DNA of 64,000 bases from DDH964 sp963806685 (GTDB lineage: Bacteria; Desulfobacterota; Desulfuromonadia; Desulfuromonadales; DDH964). Positions 34,490-43,768 of the stretch are shown here, piece after piece. How positions within the stretch are numbered: position 1 is the stretch's first letter; every line of letters starts with the position of its first letter. The position numbers were made by a program, and so were the translations under genes. The DNA lies in assembly GCA_963806685.1 (NCBI GenBank), contig CAWDZB010000005.1:62001-126000 (forward strand), read 5' to 3'. The notes below the pieces were generated by a model that was not told the DNA's origin, did not search any database, and saw nothing but the letters and a program-made list of their open reading frames with translations.

Positions 34490-35075
34490 TTGCGCTATTC
34501 CCAGCCTTGTTGGAGGTCGGCTGAGAAAAACCAGTCGCCGCCAGCGAAGGTGGGACCGTCCGGGCCTCAAGAGCCTATGTTGAGAGCTTCGGCCAGTCGT
34601 CGACGGCCGAGAAAGGGCTGGGCTTCGCTCATGTAGGTTACTTCCCACGGCGGGGCAATCCGATGAAGGTCCGCCCCGGATCCTTTTTTCCCTTGTTCAT
34701 CGATGACATCCCCATCAAGCCGACATAGCGGTTCGGACGGCGAATGACCGATGCCTGGTGTCGTTTTCCGTTACCGATTCGGATCGAGGCGTGGCTTGAG
34801 TCAACGAGAGATCGTAATTGACGGTGGCAGCAAATGCCGGTTTTATGAGGGGAACAAAGACAAGGAGCAGGAGGTAGTCGACAAGCCGCAGTCGAGGGAA
34901 TGGCGGTTTCCGCCGCTATTTCTGCAGTTTTCGAAAGGACAGTTTCAAGGGGAAAGGACAAAATCCGGATCGATCCGCAAACCTTCAGGCGGGATTCTCC
35001 ACTGGTGAGCCGGGAATCATGGGCCGAGGCGGGTATGGCCAGATACGAGGGGGGAACTTGCGGTGGCCAGCACAA
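34490..35075. other. Non-coding stretch between palindromic element and YHS gene
   Basis: I find no supportable gene in these 586 bases. The longest minus-strand frame (34638-35075, GTG or ATG choices) has low-complexity basic content and no recognisable domain. A tiny minus-strand frame near 34575-34638 reads MSEAQPFLGRRRLAEALNIG then stops, and is probably chance. The stretch may be decayed mobile or coding DNA, as the nearby ATPase relic suggests. Confidence 0.5.
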
Positions 35076-35264
35076 CTAGCCGGTTGCCCGCTGGTATCCC
35101 ACGCCTGGATGCTCCCTGGTCAGGTAATAAACGGGTTTTCTGGCGAACTTGGCCCGGCATTCCTGGCTGCAAAAATAATAGAGTTGCCCTCCGTGTCGGC
35201 AGATTCCCTTTGCATCCTCCCATGGAAAAGAGAGGCCACAAACCGGATCATTCACTTCATGCAT
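35076..35264 (-). CDS. YHS-domain protein
   Basis: This 62-residue protein is a single YHS domain (residues 4-48: NDPVCGLSFPWEDAKGICRH, YYFCSQECRAKFARKP). YHS domains bind metals and often accompany copper ATPases and pumps. The ATG at 35264 follows AAAGGAGGAAACGCC, a strong ribosome site. The frame extends 8 codons further to 35288 without need. Lying between a CopA relic and cusCBA on the opposite strand, it may be a small copper chaperone. Confidence 0.83.
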   Translation of the reverse strand: MHEVNDPVCGLSFPWEDAKGICRHGGQLYYFCSQECRAKFARKPVYYLTREHPGVGYQRATG

Positions 35265-35797
35265 GGCGTTTCCTCCTTTAATGGTCATATGAGCAAGTAT
35301 CGGGCCAATCTATAAAGGTGTTTTGGGAGTAGGAAAAACCTTTGAAAAATCCCGGGAAATCAGGCGGGAGCCGATGGCAAAGAATTTTCCACAACCATTC
35401 GTTGGATAGTCGCCTGGGTTACCCCTGGGGATGCTGTTCTTGCCGGAAATTGCAGCTGGAATTATCGCCGGTAAAATTCAAGGACCTAACTGCGCTCGCG
35501 CTTCAGGGAGATCCTGGTAACATCGCCGGTTCTGATTGGTGATCTAACCGGATTCTTGTTTCAGCAGGGGCTCTGTGCCTTGCAGTCGGGAATAAAGCTT
35601 GGCGAGGGCTGTATAGGTGTAGAAAACCCTACAGCTCTTGCAGAATAGTGTACAACCGAGTCCGGGATGGATCCGAAGAAATTTTACAATTAACTGTAAT
35701 TATTCAAGAAACCAACTTGGTACAGGCCGTGCTTAACTCTCCCTGGAATTTGAACCTCCCGACCTTGCCGGCCAACCATCGGCCATGGAGCCAGTCG
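35265..35797. other. Intergenic control region upstream of cusCBA
   Basis: These 533 bases hold no convincing gene. They should contain divergent promoters for the YHS gene and the cus operon. Short inverted repeats are present: CCGGTT/AACCGG at 35526-35531 and 35546-35551, GCTGTA/TACAGC at 35608-35635, and the stronger TTACA-N6-TGTAA at 35684-35699. No regulator gene such as cusRS or cueR is nearby. Confidence 0.5.
35684..35699. promoter_or_regulatory. Candidate operator of the cus operon
   Basis: TTACAATTAACTGTAA is a 16-bp palindrome of form TTACA-N6-TGTAA with only one asymmetric pair. It is centred about 106 bp upstream of the cusC ATG. Its half sites recall the TACA/TGTA core of cop boxes bound by CopY-type repressors, but the spacing differs. 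The assignment to metal regulation is inference. Confidence 0.38.
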
Positions 35798-37090
35798 ATG
35801 AAAGGGATCATCCGTAACGTTTTTGCCCTCCTGCTCACCCTGGCGCTGCTGCCGGCCCTGCCGGCCGGCGCCGAGGGCAATCCGCCCCTGGCGGCGCTGG
35901 TCGAACAGGCGCTGGCCAACAATCCCGATCTGCAAGCCGCCCGGGAGCGCTGGCAGATGTTCGACCAGAAGGTCCTGCCTGCCAGGACCCTCGATGACCC
36001 GCGTCTGGGTCTGGCCTTTTCCAATTATCCTGTCGACAGCTTCCAGGCCGACCGGACCCCGATGACCGGAAACGAAATCCAGCTCTCCCAGGGATTTCCT
36101 TTCCCCGGCAAGCTGGCCGCCAAGGAGGAGATGGCCAGGGAACAGGCACTCTGGTACCAGGGGGCCTACGAGGACGCCCGCCTGCAGCTGGTCGGCAAGG
36201 TAAAGGATGCCTGGTACCGCCTTTACTTCCAGGACCGGGCCATCGCGGTCACCGAGCAGGATCTCAACCTCCTCGACCAGTTCGTCCGCCTGGCCGAAAC
36301 TCGTTACGAGGTGGGAGGCGGATTGCAGCAGGACGTACTAAAGGCTCAGCTGGAGCGATCCAAGCTGATGGATAAACTCTTCACCCAGCACCAGCAGCGC
36401 AGCGCTGTCACCGCCGAACTCAATACTCTGCTCGGGCGCGATCCGGCCACCCCCTTCGGTCCTCTTCCCGAGCTGACCGCGACCACCGTCCACCAGGATG
36501 TCCCGGCGCTGCAGAAACTGGCGGCCGACCATCGCCCCCTGTATCGCTCCTACCAGGCATTGATCGATCGTTACCAGAGCCAGCGCCACTTGGCGAAACT
36601 GAATTACTTCCCCGATTTCAACTTGTGGGCCAGCTACCGCTTCCGCGACGACAATCTCCCCGACGGCGGGACCGATTTCGCCAGCGCCGGGGTGAGCATC
36701 AACCTGCCGTTGTGGCAGGACAAGCGCGTCTCCGAAGTCGCCGATGCCGACAGCGGGGTGCGCATGGCGCGGCGCCAGTTCGACCATTTCCGCAATCAGG
36801 TCCACTTTGTCATCGAGGACGGATATGCGCGGCTGGAGAAGGATCGGGACCTGCTCGCCCTCTACCAAACCGGCATCCTGCCCCAGGCCGAACAGACCTA
36901 CGCGGCGAGCCTCTCCGCCTACCAGGTCGGCAGCGTCGATGCCCTCAATCTGCTCGACAGCCTGCTGAGCCTCTACCGCTACCAGATCGAATACCACCGG
37001 GCGCTCGCTGACCACGAACGGGACGTGGCGCGGCTCGAAGCCGCCGCCGGCGTCTCCCTCGGCGATACTTCACTGAAGCTCACCCCCTAA
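35798..37090 (+). CDS. cusC: CusC-like outer-membrane factor of the RND pump
   Basis: This TolC-family channel carries metal across the outer membrane. The ATG at 35798 starts a clear signal peptide (MKGIIRNVFALLLTLALLPALPAGA) read in parts; the frame to 35648 lacks one. The 430 residues contain two OEP repeats: the first around 30-215 with LEQALANNPDLQAARER-like helices, the second around 235-425 with QVGSVDALNLLDSLLSLYRY. No lipoprotein Cys follows the signal. It is the first gene of cusC-cusB-cusA. Confidence 0.88.
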   Translation: MKGIIRNVFALLLTLALLPALPAGAEGNPPLAALVEQALANNPDLQAARERWQMFDQKVLPARTLDDPRLGLAFSNYPVDSFQADRTPMTGNEIQLSQGFPFPGKLAAKEEMAREQALWYQGAYEDARLQLVGKVKDAWYRLYFQDRAIAVTEQDLNLLDQFVRLAETRYEVGGGLQQDVLKAQLERSKLMDKLFTQHQQRSAVTAELNTLLGRDPATPFGPLPELTATTVHQDVPALQKLAADHRPLYRSYQALIDRYQSQRHLAKLNYFPDFNLWASYRFRDDNLPDGGTDFASAGVSINLPLWQDKRVSEVADADSGVRMARRQFDHFRNQVHFVIEDGYARLEKDRDLLALYQTGILPQAEQTYAASLSAYQVGSVDALNLLDSLLSLYRYQIEYHRALADHERDVARLEAAAGVSLGDTSLKLTP

Positions 37091-37108
37091 TTGGACCAGG
37101 ACGAGGCT

Positions 37109-38665
37109 ATGACCAGAACCCGAAAATTCCTGTCGATCTTCGCCCTTGGCGGCCTGTTGCTCTTCTCCGGTTTTCTTTGGTACGGCGCCCAATGCGCAGC
37201 GCAGATGCGCTGGCTCCCCTTCGCCGGGCCGGCTACCGCTGAGGCCGCCAAGCAGCAGTACACCTGCGGAATGCATCCCTTCATCATCCAGGACCATCCC
37301 GGTACCTGCCCGATCTGCGGCATGGAGCTGACCCCGCTGAAGGCCGATGTCGCCCCGGCGGCCAGCGAGACCAAAACGACGGCCAAACCGGCCGGGGAGC
37401 GCAAGATCAAGTACTGGGTCGCGCCGATGGACCCGACCTACATTCGCGACAAGCCCGGGAAATCACCGATGGGGATGGACCTGGTGCCGGTCTACGAAGA
37501 CCAGGCAACCGGCGGCAGCGTCATCCGTATCGACCCGGTGACGGCGCAGAACATGGGGGTGCGAACAGCACCGGTGAGCAGAAAAAATCTGTCCCGGTCG
37601 ATTCGCACTGTTGGCCTGGTGGCCTATCAGGAACCGAAACAGTATGCGATCAACACCAAGATCGGCGGCTGGGTCGAAAAACTCTACGTCAACGAGACCG
37701 GGCAGCGGGTGAAAAAGGGTCAGAAGCTGCTGGAGATCTACAGTCCCGAGCTGGTCAGTGCCCAGGAGGAGCTCCTGCTCGCTCTGAAAAACCGCGACGC
37801 CTTGGCCGGCAGTCCCTTCCCGCAGATTGCCGACAGCGGCCAGCAGCTGCTCGACGCCTCCCGGCGCCGGCTTCAGCTCTGGGATATTTCAAAGGGGCAG
37901 ATCGCCCGGCTTGAAAAGAGTCGCAAGGTTGAAAAGACCATGGCGCTCTACGCGCCCGCAAGCGGCGTCGTCACCATGAAAATGGTTCAGGAAGGGCAGG
38001 CGATCAAGAAGGGGATGGACTTGATGACGATCTCCGACATTTCCCAGGTCTGGGTGCTGGCCGATATCTACGAATACGAGCTGCCGTGGGTCAAGGTCGG
38101 CCAGCAGGCCGAAATCGAGCTCCCTTTCGTTGGCCACCAGGCAGTGACCGCACGGCTCAGTTATATCTACCCCTACCTCGAAGCCAAGACCCGCACCGTC
38201 AAGGCCCGCTTCGAGATTCCCAACCCCGATTTCGAACTCAAGCCGGAGATGTACGTCAATGTCCAGCTGCAGACCAGCCCGGTAAGGAACGCCCTGACCG
38301 TACCGGCCGAAGCAGTACTCCATTCTGGCGAACAGGAGACGGTCTTCGTGGTTCTCGGCGACGGCAAGTTCGAGCCACGCCGGGTCAAGACCGGGGTGCA
38401 GGACGACCAGGGAAACCTCCAAGTCGTCCAGGGGCTGCTCGAGGGCGAGCGCGTGGTGACCAGCGCCCAGTTCATGCTCGACTCAGAAAGCAAGCTGCGC
38501 GAGGCGATCCAGAAGATGCTGGAGCCGAAGAAAGCGCCGGCGCCAGCCGCTCAGGCGCCAGGGAAGGGCGGCGGCATGGAGGATCTCTTCTCCGACGGGG
38601 AGTCCGGAAACCCTGCAAAACCCGCCAAAAAGTCCCAGGAAAAGCTGAACGACCTGTTCAAGTAA
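37109..38665 (+). CDS. cusB: CusB-like membrane fusion protein with two metal-binding domains
   Basis: This periplasmic adaptor links CusA to CusC. The ATG at 37109 follows GACGAGG. A signal anchor (about 8-30) is followed by two heavy-metal-binding motifs: YTCGMHPFIIQDHPGTCPIC with GMEL, and YWVAPMDPTYIRDKPGKSPM with GMDLVPV. The hairpin, lipoyl and beta-barrel adaptor domains follow (GWVEKLYVNETGQRVKKGQK, then YAPASGVVTMKMVQEGQAI). The tail (about 470-518) is Pro/Lys-rich. The first motif's MxxM-type and Cys residues suggest Cu(I)/Ag(I) handover. Confidence 0.93.
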   Translation: MTRTRKFLSIFALGGLLLFSGFLWYGAQCAAQMRWLPFAGPATAEAAKQQYTCGMHPFIIQDHPGTCPICGMELTPLKADVAPAASETKTTAKPAGERKIKYWVAPMDPTYIRDKPGKSPMGMDLVPVYEDQATGGSVIRIDPVTAQNMGVRTAPVSRKNLSRSIRTVGLVAYQEPKQYAINTKIGGWVEKLYVNETGQRVKKGQKLLEIYSPELVSAQEELLLALKNRDALAGSPFPQIADSGQQLLDASRRRLQLWDISKGQIARLEKSRKVEKTMALYAPASGVVTMKMVQEGQAIKKGMDLMTISDISQVWVLADIYEYELPWVKVGQQAEIELPFVGHQAVTARLSYIYPYLEAKTRTVKARFEIPNPDFELKPEMYVNVQLQTSPVRNALTVPAEAVLHSGEQETVFVVLGDGKFEPRRVKTGVQDDQGNLQVVQGLLEGERVVTSAQFMLDSESKLREAIQKMLEPKKAPAPAAQAPGKGGGMEDLFSDGESGNPAKPAKKSQEKLNDLFK

Positions 38666-38706
38666 GCGCAGATTTCCCGCGACTTACTTCCCGATAAAGG
38701 ACTGTC

Positions 38707-41700
38707 ATGCTCGAGAAACTCATCGACTGGTCGATCAAGAACAAATTCATGGTGGCGCTGCTGACCTTCTTCGTCATCGTCGGCGGCCTCTATGCCATGT
38801 TCAAGACGCCCATCGACGCCATCCCCGACCTGTCGGACGTCCAGGTCATCGTCTTCACCGACTATCCCGGTCAGGCCCCGCAGGTGGTCGAGGACCAGGT
38901 CACCTACCCGCTGACCACCCAGATGCTGGCGGTCCCCGGTGCCAAGGTGGTGCGCGGCTATTCCTTCTTCGGCCTCTCCTTTGTCTACATCATCTTCAAG
39001 GATGGCACCGATCTCTACTGGGCCCGTTCGCGGGTCCTGGAATACCTCAACTACGCCGCCGGTAAGCTCCCCAGGGGAGTGACGCCAAGCCTCGGTCCCG
39101 ACGCCACCGGGGTCGGCTGGGTCTACGAATATGTGCTCGAGAGTGACAACCACGATCTGCAGCAGCTGCGTTCCATCCAGGACTGGTACCTGCGCTATGA
39201 GCTGACCGCGGTTCCCGGCGTTTCCGAAGTCGCCTCCATCGGCGGCTACGTCAAGCAGTACCAGGTGGAAGTCGACCCCGATAAGCTGCTCGCTTACAAC
39301 CTCTCCATTCCGAAGATCAAGATGGCGATTCAGCGCTCCAACAACGACGTCGGCGGCCGGCTGGTGGAGATGGCCGAGACCGAGTTCATGGTGCGGGGCC
39401 TGGGCTATCTGAAGTCGAAGGAAGACATCGAAAAAGTGGTGATCGGCACCGACCAGAACGGGACGCCGATTTTGGTGCGGGATGTGGCCCGGGTCACCAT
39501 CGGTCCCGAGCTGCGGCGCGGAGCGGCCGAACTGGACGGGAAAGGGGAGGCCGTGGGTGGCGTGGTCATCATGCGCTACGGCGAAAATGCCCTGAAGACC
39601 ATCGAAAACGTCAAGAAAAAGCTCGCTGAGCTGCAACAGGGGCTCCCGGAAGGTGTGCACATCAAGGCCGTCTACGATCGCAGCGGGCTGATCGAGCGGG
39701 CGGTGGAGACCCTGAAGAGCAAGCTGATCGAGGAGAGCATCGTTGTCGCCGTGGTCACCGCCCTCTTCCTCTTCCACATCTCCAGCTCGCTGGTGGCGAT
39801 CTTTACCCTGCCGGTGGCGATCCTGCTCGCCTTCATCGTCATGCACTTCCAGGGGATCAACGCCAACATCATGAGCCTGGGCGGGATTGCCATCGCCATC
39901 GGTGCGATGATCGACGCGGCGATCATCATGATCGAGAACGCCCACAAGCACCTGGAGCGGGACCGCGGCAGGAAGCCCCACTGGGAGATCATCGCCAGCT
40001 CCGCCAAGGAGGTGGGGCCGGCGCTTTTCTATTCACTGCTGGTCATCACCGTTTCCTTCTTTCCGGTATTCGCCCTCGGCGAGCAGTCCGGGCGGATGTT
40101 CAAGCCGCTGGCCTATACCAAGACCTACGCCATGGCCGGGGCGGCGCTCCTGTCGGTGACCCTCGTCCCGGTGCTGATGGGCTGGTTCATCCGCGGCAAG
40201 ATACCCGATGAGGAGAAGAACCCCATCAACCGCTTCCTGATCCGCATCTACCATCCCGTCGTCGACTTCGTCCTCAAGTGGCGCTGGTCGGTGCTGGTCG
40301 TGGCGTTGTTGATCACCCTGACCAGCATCATTCCGCTCAAGAAGATGGGCTCGGAGTTCATGCCGCCTCTCTACGAGGGGGACCTGCTCTACATGCCGAC
40401 CACCCTGCCGGGGATCTCAATCACCAAAGCCAAGGAGCTGCTGCAGCAGACCGACCGCATCATTGCCTCCTTCCCCGAGGTGGAGCACGTCTTCGGCAAG
40501 GTCGGCCGGGCCGAGACCGCCACCGACCCGGCGCCCCTGTCGATGCTGGAAACCACCATTATGCTCAAGCCGGAAGGAGAGTGGCCCAAGATCCACCACG
40601 ACCGCTTCTACAGCGGCTGGTCCGACACCTGGGAGCTGCTCAAGAAGCCGCTGCGCTGGTTCTGGCCGGAACAGAGCACGATCACCGTCGAGGAACTGAA
40701 GAACCGGCTCAACGAGGCGATCCAGTTTCCCGGCCTGACCAACGCCTGGACCATGCCGATCAAGACCCGCATCGACATGCTCTCCACCGGCATCAAGACC
40801 CCGGTCGGCATCAAGATCATGGGGTCCGACCTGAACAAGCTCTCGGCGATCGGCCAGCAGATCGAGGCGATTGTCCGCGACATTCCCGGCACCCTCTCCG
40901 CCTATTCGGAACGGGTGGTCGGCGGCAACTACCTCGACTACGAGATCGACCGCGACGCCATCGCCCGCTACGGACTGACCGTGGGGGACGTCGAGGACGT
41001 CATCTCCAGTGCCATCGGCGGCATGAACGTCACCCAGACCGTGGAAGGCCTGGAACGCTACCCGGTCAATATCCGCTACCAGCGCGACTACCGCAACGAC
41101 CTCCAGGCGCTGCAGCGGGTTCTGGTGCCGCTGCCGCGGGGGGGGCACATCCCCATCACCCAAGTGGCGAAAATCAGCATCAAGAAGGGGCCGCCGGGGA
41201 TCAAGAGCGAGAACGCCCGGCGCACCGCCTGGATCTACGTCGACATCAAGGACATCGACGTCGGTACCTACGTGGAGAACGCGCAGAAGGTCATCGCCCA
41301 GAAGGTACAGCTGCCGGCCGGCTACAATATTGTCTGGAGCGGCCAGTACGAGTACATGCAGAAGGCCAAGGCGACCCTGACCGTGGTGATCCCGCTGACG
41401 CTGCTGATTATCTTAGTGATCATCTACATGAACACCAAGAGCCTGATCAAGACCGGCATCATCTTCATCGCCCTGCCGCTATCCCTGGTCGGCTGCTTCT
41501 GGTACATCTACCTGCTCGGCTACAACACCTCGGTGGCGGTCTGGGTCGGCGTCATCGCCCTGGCAGGGATCTCCGCCGAGACCGGGGTGGTGATGCTCCT
41601 CTACCTCGACCTGGCTTACGAACTCTGGCTTCGCAAGGGGCGGATGAAGACCCGGGGCGACCTCGCCCAGGCGATCCATCACGGTGCAGTCAAGCGCATA

Positions 41701-41961
41701 AGGCCCAAGATCATGACCATCTGCGTGATCATCGCCGGCCTGGTACCGATCATGTGGAGTCACGGGGCCGGTGCCGACGTCATGAAACGCATCGCCGCGC
41801 CGATGGTCGGCGGGGTGGTGACCTCCGGTATAATGGAGCTGCTAGTCTTTCCGGTGATCTATTTCCTCTGGCGGCAGATCGGGCTGGACCGGGCCGTGGC
41901 GCCCACCGTTACAGGGGACATCGATGAGACGGAACACTACGCAGACATTTCCGCGACCTAA
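38707..41961 (+). CDS. cusA: CusA-type heavy-metal RND efflux pump
   Basis: The 1084-residue inner-membrane proton-driven pump has 12 membrane segments and two large periplasmic loops. The fourth-helix motif IAIGAMIDAAIIMIENAHKH matches the CusA form rather than the CzcA form, which points to monovalent Cu or Ag. It also has IPDLSDVQVIVFTDYPGQAP near the N-terminus and ALAGISAETGVVMLLYLDLA in the second half. AAAGGAC precedes the ATG. It lies 41 nt after cusB in the same operon. Confidence 0.95.
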   Translation: MLEKLIDWSIKNKFMVALLTFFVIVGGLYAMFKTPIDAIPDLSDVQVIVFTDYPGQAPQVVEDQVTYPLTTQMLAVPGAKVVRGYSFFGLSFVYIIFKDGTDLYWARSRVLEYLNYAAGKLPRGVTPSLGPDATGVGWVYEYVLESDNHDLQQLRSIQDWYLRYELTAVPGVSEVASIGGYVKQYQVEVDPDKLLAYNLSIPKIKMAIQRSNNDVGGRLVEMAETEFMVRGLGYLKSKEDIEKVVIGTDQNGTPILVRDVARVTIGPELRRGAAELDGKGEAVGGVVIMRYGENALKTIENVKKKLAELQQGLPEGVHIKAVYDRSGLIERAVETLKSKLIEESIVVAVVTALFLFHISSSLVAIFTLPVAILLAFIVMHFQGINANIMSLGGIAIAIGAMIDAAIIMIENAHKHLERDRGRKPHWEIIASSAKEVGPALFYSLLVITVSFFPVFALGEQSGRMFKPLAYTKTYAMAGAALLSVTLVPVLMGWFIRGKIPDEEKNPINRFLIRIYHPVVDFVLKWRWSVLVVALLITLTSIIPLKKMGSEFMPPLYEGDLLYMPTTLPGISITKAKELLQQTDRIIASFPEVEHVFGKVGRAETATDPAPLSMLETTIMLKPEGEWPKIHHDRFYSGWSDTWELLKKPLRWFWPEQSTITVEELKNRLNEAIQFPGLTNAWTMPIKTRIDMLSTGIKTPVGIKIMGSDLNKLSAIGQQIEAIVRDIPGTLSAYSERVVGGNYLDYEIDRDAIARYGLTVGDVEDVISSAIGGMNVTQTVEGLERYPVNIRYQRDYRNDLQALQRVLVPLPRGGHIPITQVAKISIKKGPPGIKSENARRTAWIYVDIKDIDVGTYVENAQKVIAQKVQLPAGYNIVWSGQYEYMQKAKATLTVVIPLTLLIILVIIYMNTKSLIKTGIIFIALPLSLVGCFWYIYLLGYNTSVAVWVGVIALAGISAETGVVMLLYLDLAYELWLRKGRMKTRGDLAQAIHHGAVKRIRPKIMTICVIIAGLVPIMWSHGAGADVMKRIAAPMVGGVVTSGIMELLVFPVIYFLWRQIGLDRAVAPTVTGDIDETEHYADISAT

Positions 41962-41980
41962 CCGCAAAGGAGAATCGAGG

Positions 41981-42475
41981 ATGAACAGGAAGATCTGGAT
42001 TGGACTTTTTACCGTGCTGCTGATCGCTCTCCCCTTCTCCGCCCTGGCGGGCGACCAGAAGATGCAGGGCATGGACCATGGCAAAATGAAGGGAATGGAG
42101 CAGGGCGGGATGATGAACGGCATGATGATGCTGGGCAATCAGACCGAGAACGGGGTCAAGGCCATGGCCCACATCAAAGACATCCATGAAGGGATGGCCA
42201 AGATGGGCATGGACCAGACCCACCACCTGATGGTGATGTTCACCGACGCCGCCACTGGCAAGCCGATCGCCACCGGGACCGTTGCCGTGAAAATCAAGGA
42301 CCCCGCGGGCAAGGTGAGCAAACCGATCCAGCTGATGCCCATGAACATGGGCGAGGGCGAAGGCTTCGGCTCCGACATCGCTCTGCCGGCCAAGGGCAAG
42401 TACCAGTTCCTCATCGGCAGCAAGCTGGAGGACGGCCATAAGCGCCAGTTTCAGTTCAATTTCGACAACCAATAA
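41981..42475 (+). CDS. Met/His-rich periplasmic protein of the cus operon
   Basis: The ATG at 41981 (after AAAGGAGAATCGAGG) opens a 164-residue protein with a signal peptide ending ALAGDQ. A Met/His/Gly-rich stretch (about residues 25-55: KMQGMDHGKMKGMEQGGMMN) recalls Cu(I)/Ag(I)-binding motifs. The C-terminal part (about 75-164) has a beta-rich pattern, GTVAVKIKDPAGKV and KYQFLIGSKLEDGHKRQFQF. It follows cusA by 19 nt and ends the operon. It could play the CusF chaperone role but does not look like CusF. Family not recognised. Confidence 0.8.
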   Translation: MNRKIWIGLFTVLLIALPFSALAGDQKMQGMDHGKMKGMEQGGMMNGMMMLGNQTENGVKAMAHIKDIHEGMAKMGMDQTHHLMVMFTDAATGKPIATGTVAVKIKDPAGKVSKPIQLMPMNMGEGEGFGSDIALPAKGKYQFLIGSKLEDGHKRQFQFNFDNQ

Positions 42476-42498
42476 GCCGGTTCAATCCCTGGAAAAGC

Positions 42499-42526
42499 AA
42501 AGGGCCGCGGAAATCCGCGGCCCTTT
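42499..42526. terminator. Convergent terminator, cus operon / plsC-like
   Basis: AAAGGGCCGCGG and CCGCGGCCCTTT form a 12-bp perfect stem around AAAT. It lies 24 nt after the last cus gene and ends the converging acyltransferase transcript too. The A3/T3 ends act as short U tracts on either strand. Confidence 0.8.
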
Positions 42527-42564
42527 GGCGTAGATGAACTGGTTGACAGCAAGGCATGCGAGGC

Positions 42565-43206
42565 TCAGGCGGGGGGCTCCTGGCCGAGCAGCCCGGCGAT
42601 GGCGGCCATCACCCGGTCGACGATCAGCTGGTGGGTTTCCTTGTTGTCCTCGCGCTCGAAGAGGTCGGAAAAGTCCACGGGCGAACCGAAGGTGATCGCG
42701 GCAGGCTGCCGGAAACCGGGGAATTTCCAGGTGTTGAGGCCGCTGATGGCGGTCGGCACGACGACCGGGCGGACGGTGTAAATGAGCTTGCCGACGCCTC
42801 GGTTCCCCTTGCCGAGTTTGCCGTCGGGATGCCGGGTTCCCTCCGGGTAGAGCATTACCTTGTCGGTCCGCAACAGGTCCTCGAGGACCTTGCCGGCACG
42901 GACGTCCCGCCCGCGCTTGACCGGAAAGGCGCCCCAGGAGCGAAACAGGGTGCCGAGCAGGCGGTTTCGGAACAGTTCCTCCTTGGCGGGAGCCCAGAGC
43001 ATCTGCAGGGGCTGGTGTTTGCTCACCGCCCAGGGGAGGAAGACGGTCTCGTAGCCGGAAATGTGGTTGGCGGCGATCAACACCCCCCCCTCGCGGGGCA
43101 GATGCTCGGCGCCCCTGATGCGCAGGCCGTTGACCAGCGAGGCGTAGCCACCGATGAGGTAGGCGGAGGAGGTGACCCAGATGCGGCGAAACAGGGAACG
43201 ATTCAA
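42565..43206 (-). CDS. PlsC-like 1-acyl-glycerol-3-phosphate acyltransferase (HX4E)
   Basis: This 213-residue membrane-associated acyltransferase has block I LIAANHISGYET, block II (VKRGRDVRAGKVLEDL) and block III LYPEGTRHPDGK, then VVVPTAISGLNTW. The family's catalytic HX4D reads HISGYE, so Asp is replaced by Glu. A short hydrophobic N-terminus (about 8-28) could dip into the membrane. The enzyme probably works in phospholipid or a related lipid synthesis; the exact acceptor is uncertain. Stands alone, divergent from the VanZ-like gene. Confidence 0.85.
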   Translation of the reverse strand: MNRSLFRRIWVTSSAYLIGGYASLVNGLRIRGAEHLPREGGVLIAANHISGYETVFLPWAVSKHQPLQMLWAPAKEELFRNRLLGTLFRSWGAFPVKRGRDVRAGKVLEDLLRTDKVMLYPEGTRHPDGKLGKGNRGVGKLIYTVRPVVVPTAISGLNTWKFPGFRQPAAITFGSPVDFSDLFEREDNKETHQLIVDRVMAAIAGLLGQEPPA

Positions 43207-43366
43207 GGCTTCCTCGGGGTGGGCATGATCTGATGTGAGCCTTTATATCACCGAGGGTAGCGGCCGGCAACCGAAAATCCTCCCCTATCCATAAAGCCCC
43301 TTTTGTTCGGGAGCTATTTCCGGTATTTTGATAGCTTAACCAAACTCGCCGGAAGGATTCGCCGCT

Positions 43367-43768
43367 TTGCCCCAGCACCTGAAAAAATCCGCCTATCTCT
43401 GGCTGTTCGGCTGCATCAGTTGGGCCCTCCTGGTCCTCTGGCTGTCGTTGACCCCCCACCCGCCGCGGATCCGTATGCCGCTGTTGTCCTGGGACAAGTT
43501 CCAGCATTGCGCCTCCTACGCCCTGCTGACCCTCTTCGCCGGCCGGAGCGCCGTCATCCTCAGGCCCGGCCGGCGGGGAAACTGGCTGCTGGCGGGGGGC
43601 GGTGCCCTGGCCTTCGGTTCGCTGATCGAGGGGCTGCAGTTTCTCACCCACAAGGGGCGAACCGCCGATTTCCGGGATATCCTGGCCAATGCCACCGGCA
43701 TCCTGGTGGTCTGCCTGCTGGCGACTCTCTGGCGTCGATTCGGCCCGGTCTCGAGGACGGTGCCTTGA
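43367..43768 (+). CDS. VanZ-like membrane protein
   Basis: The 133-residue protein has four predicted membrane helices and the VanZ pattern: LTPHPPRIRMPLLSWDKFQHC after helix 1 (read in parts), SLIEGLQFLTHKGRTADFRDILANATGILVV near the C-terminus. The TTG start at 43367 follows GGAAGG at about 10 nt. Function is unknown for most VanZ-like proteins. Its TGA overlaps the TTG of the nuclease gene, so the two are coupled. Confidence 0.8.
   Translation: MPQHLKKSAYLWLFGCISWALLVLWLSLTPHPPRIRMPLLSWDKFQHCASYALLTLFAGRSAVILRPGRRGNWLLAGGGALAFGSLIEGLQFLTHKGRTADFRDILANATGILVVCLLATLWRRFGPVSRTVP

Noticed and set aside
34638..35075. 145-codon minus-strand frame
   Set aside because: Low-complexity basic composition, no domain; it lies in a decayed region.
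40278..41927. 549-codon frame within cusA
   Set aside because: Out-of-frame shadow of cusA, extremely Arg/His/Pro-rich, no family content.
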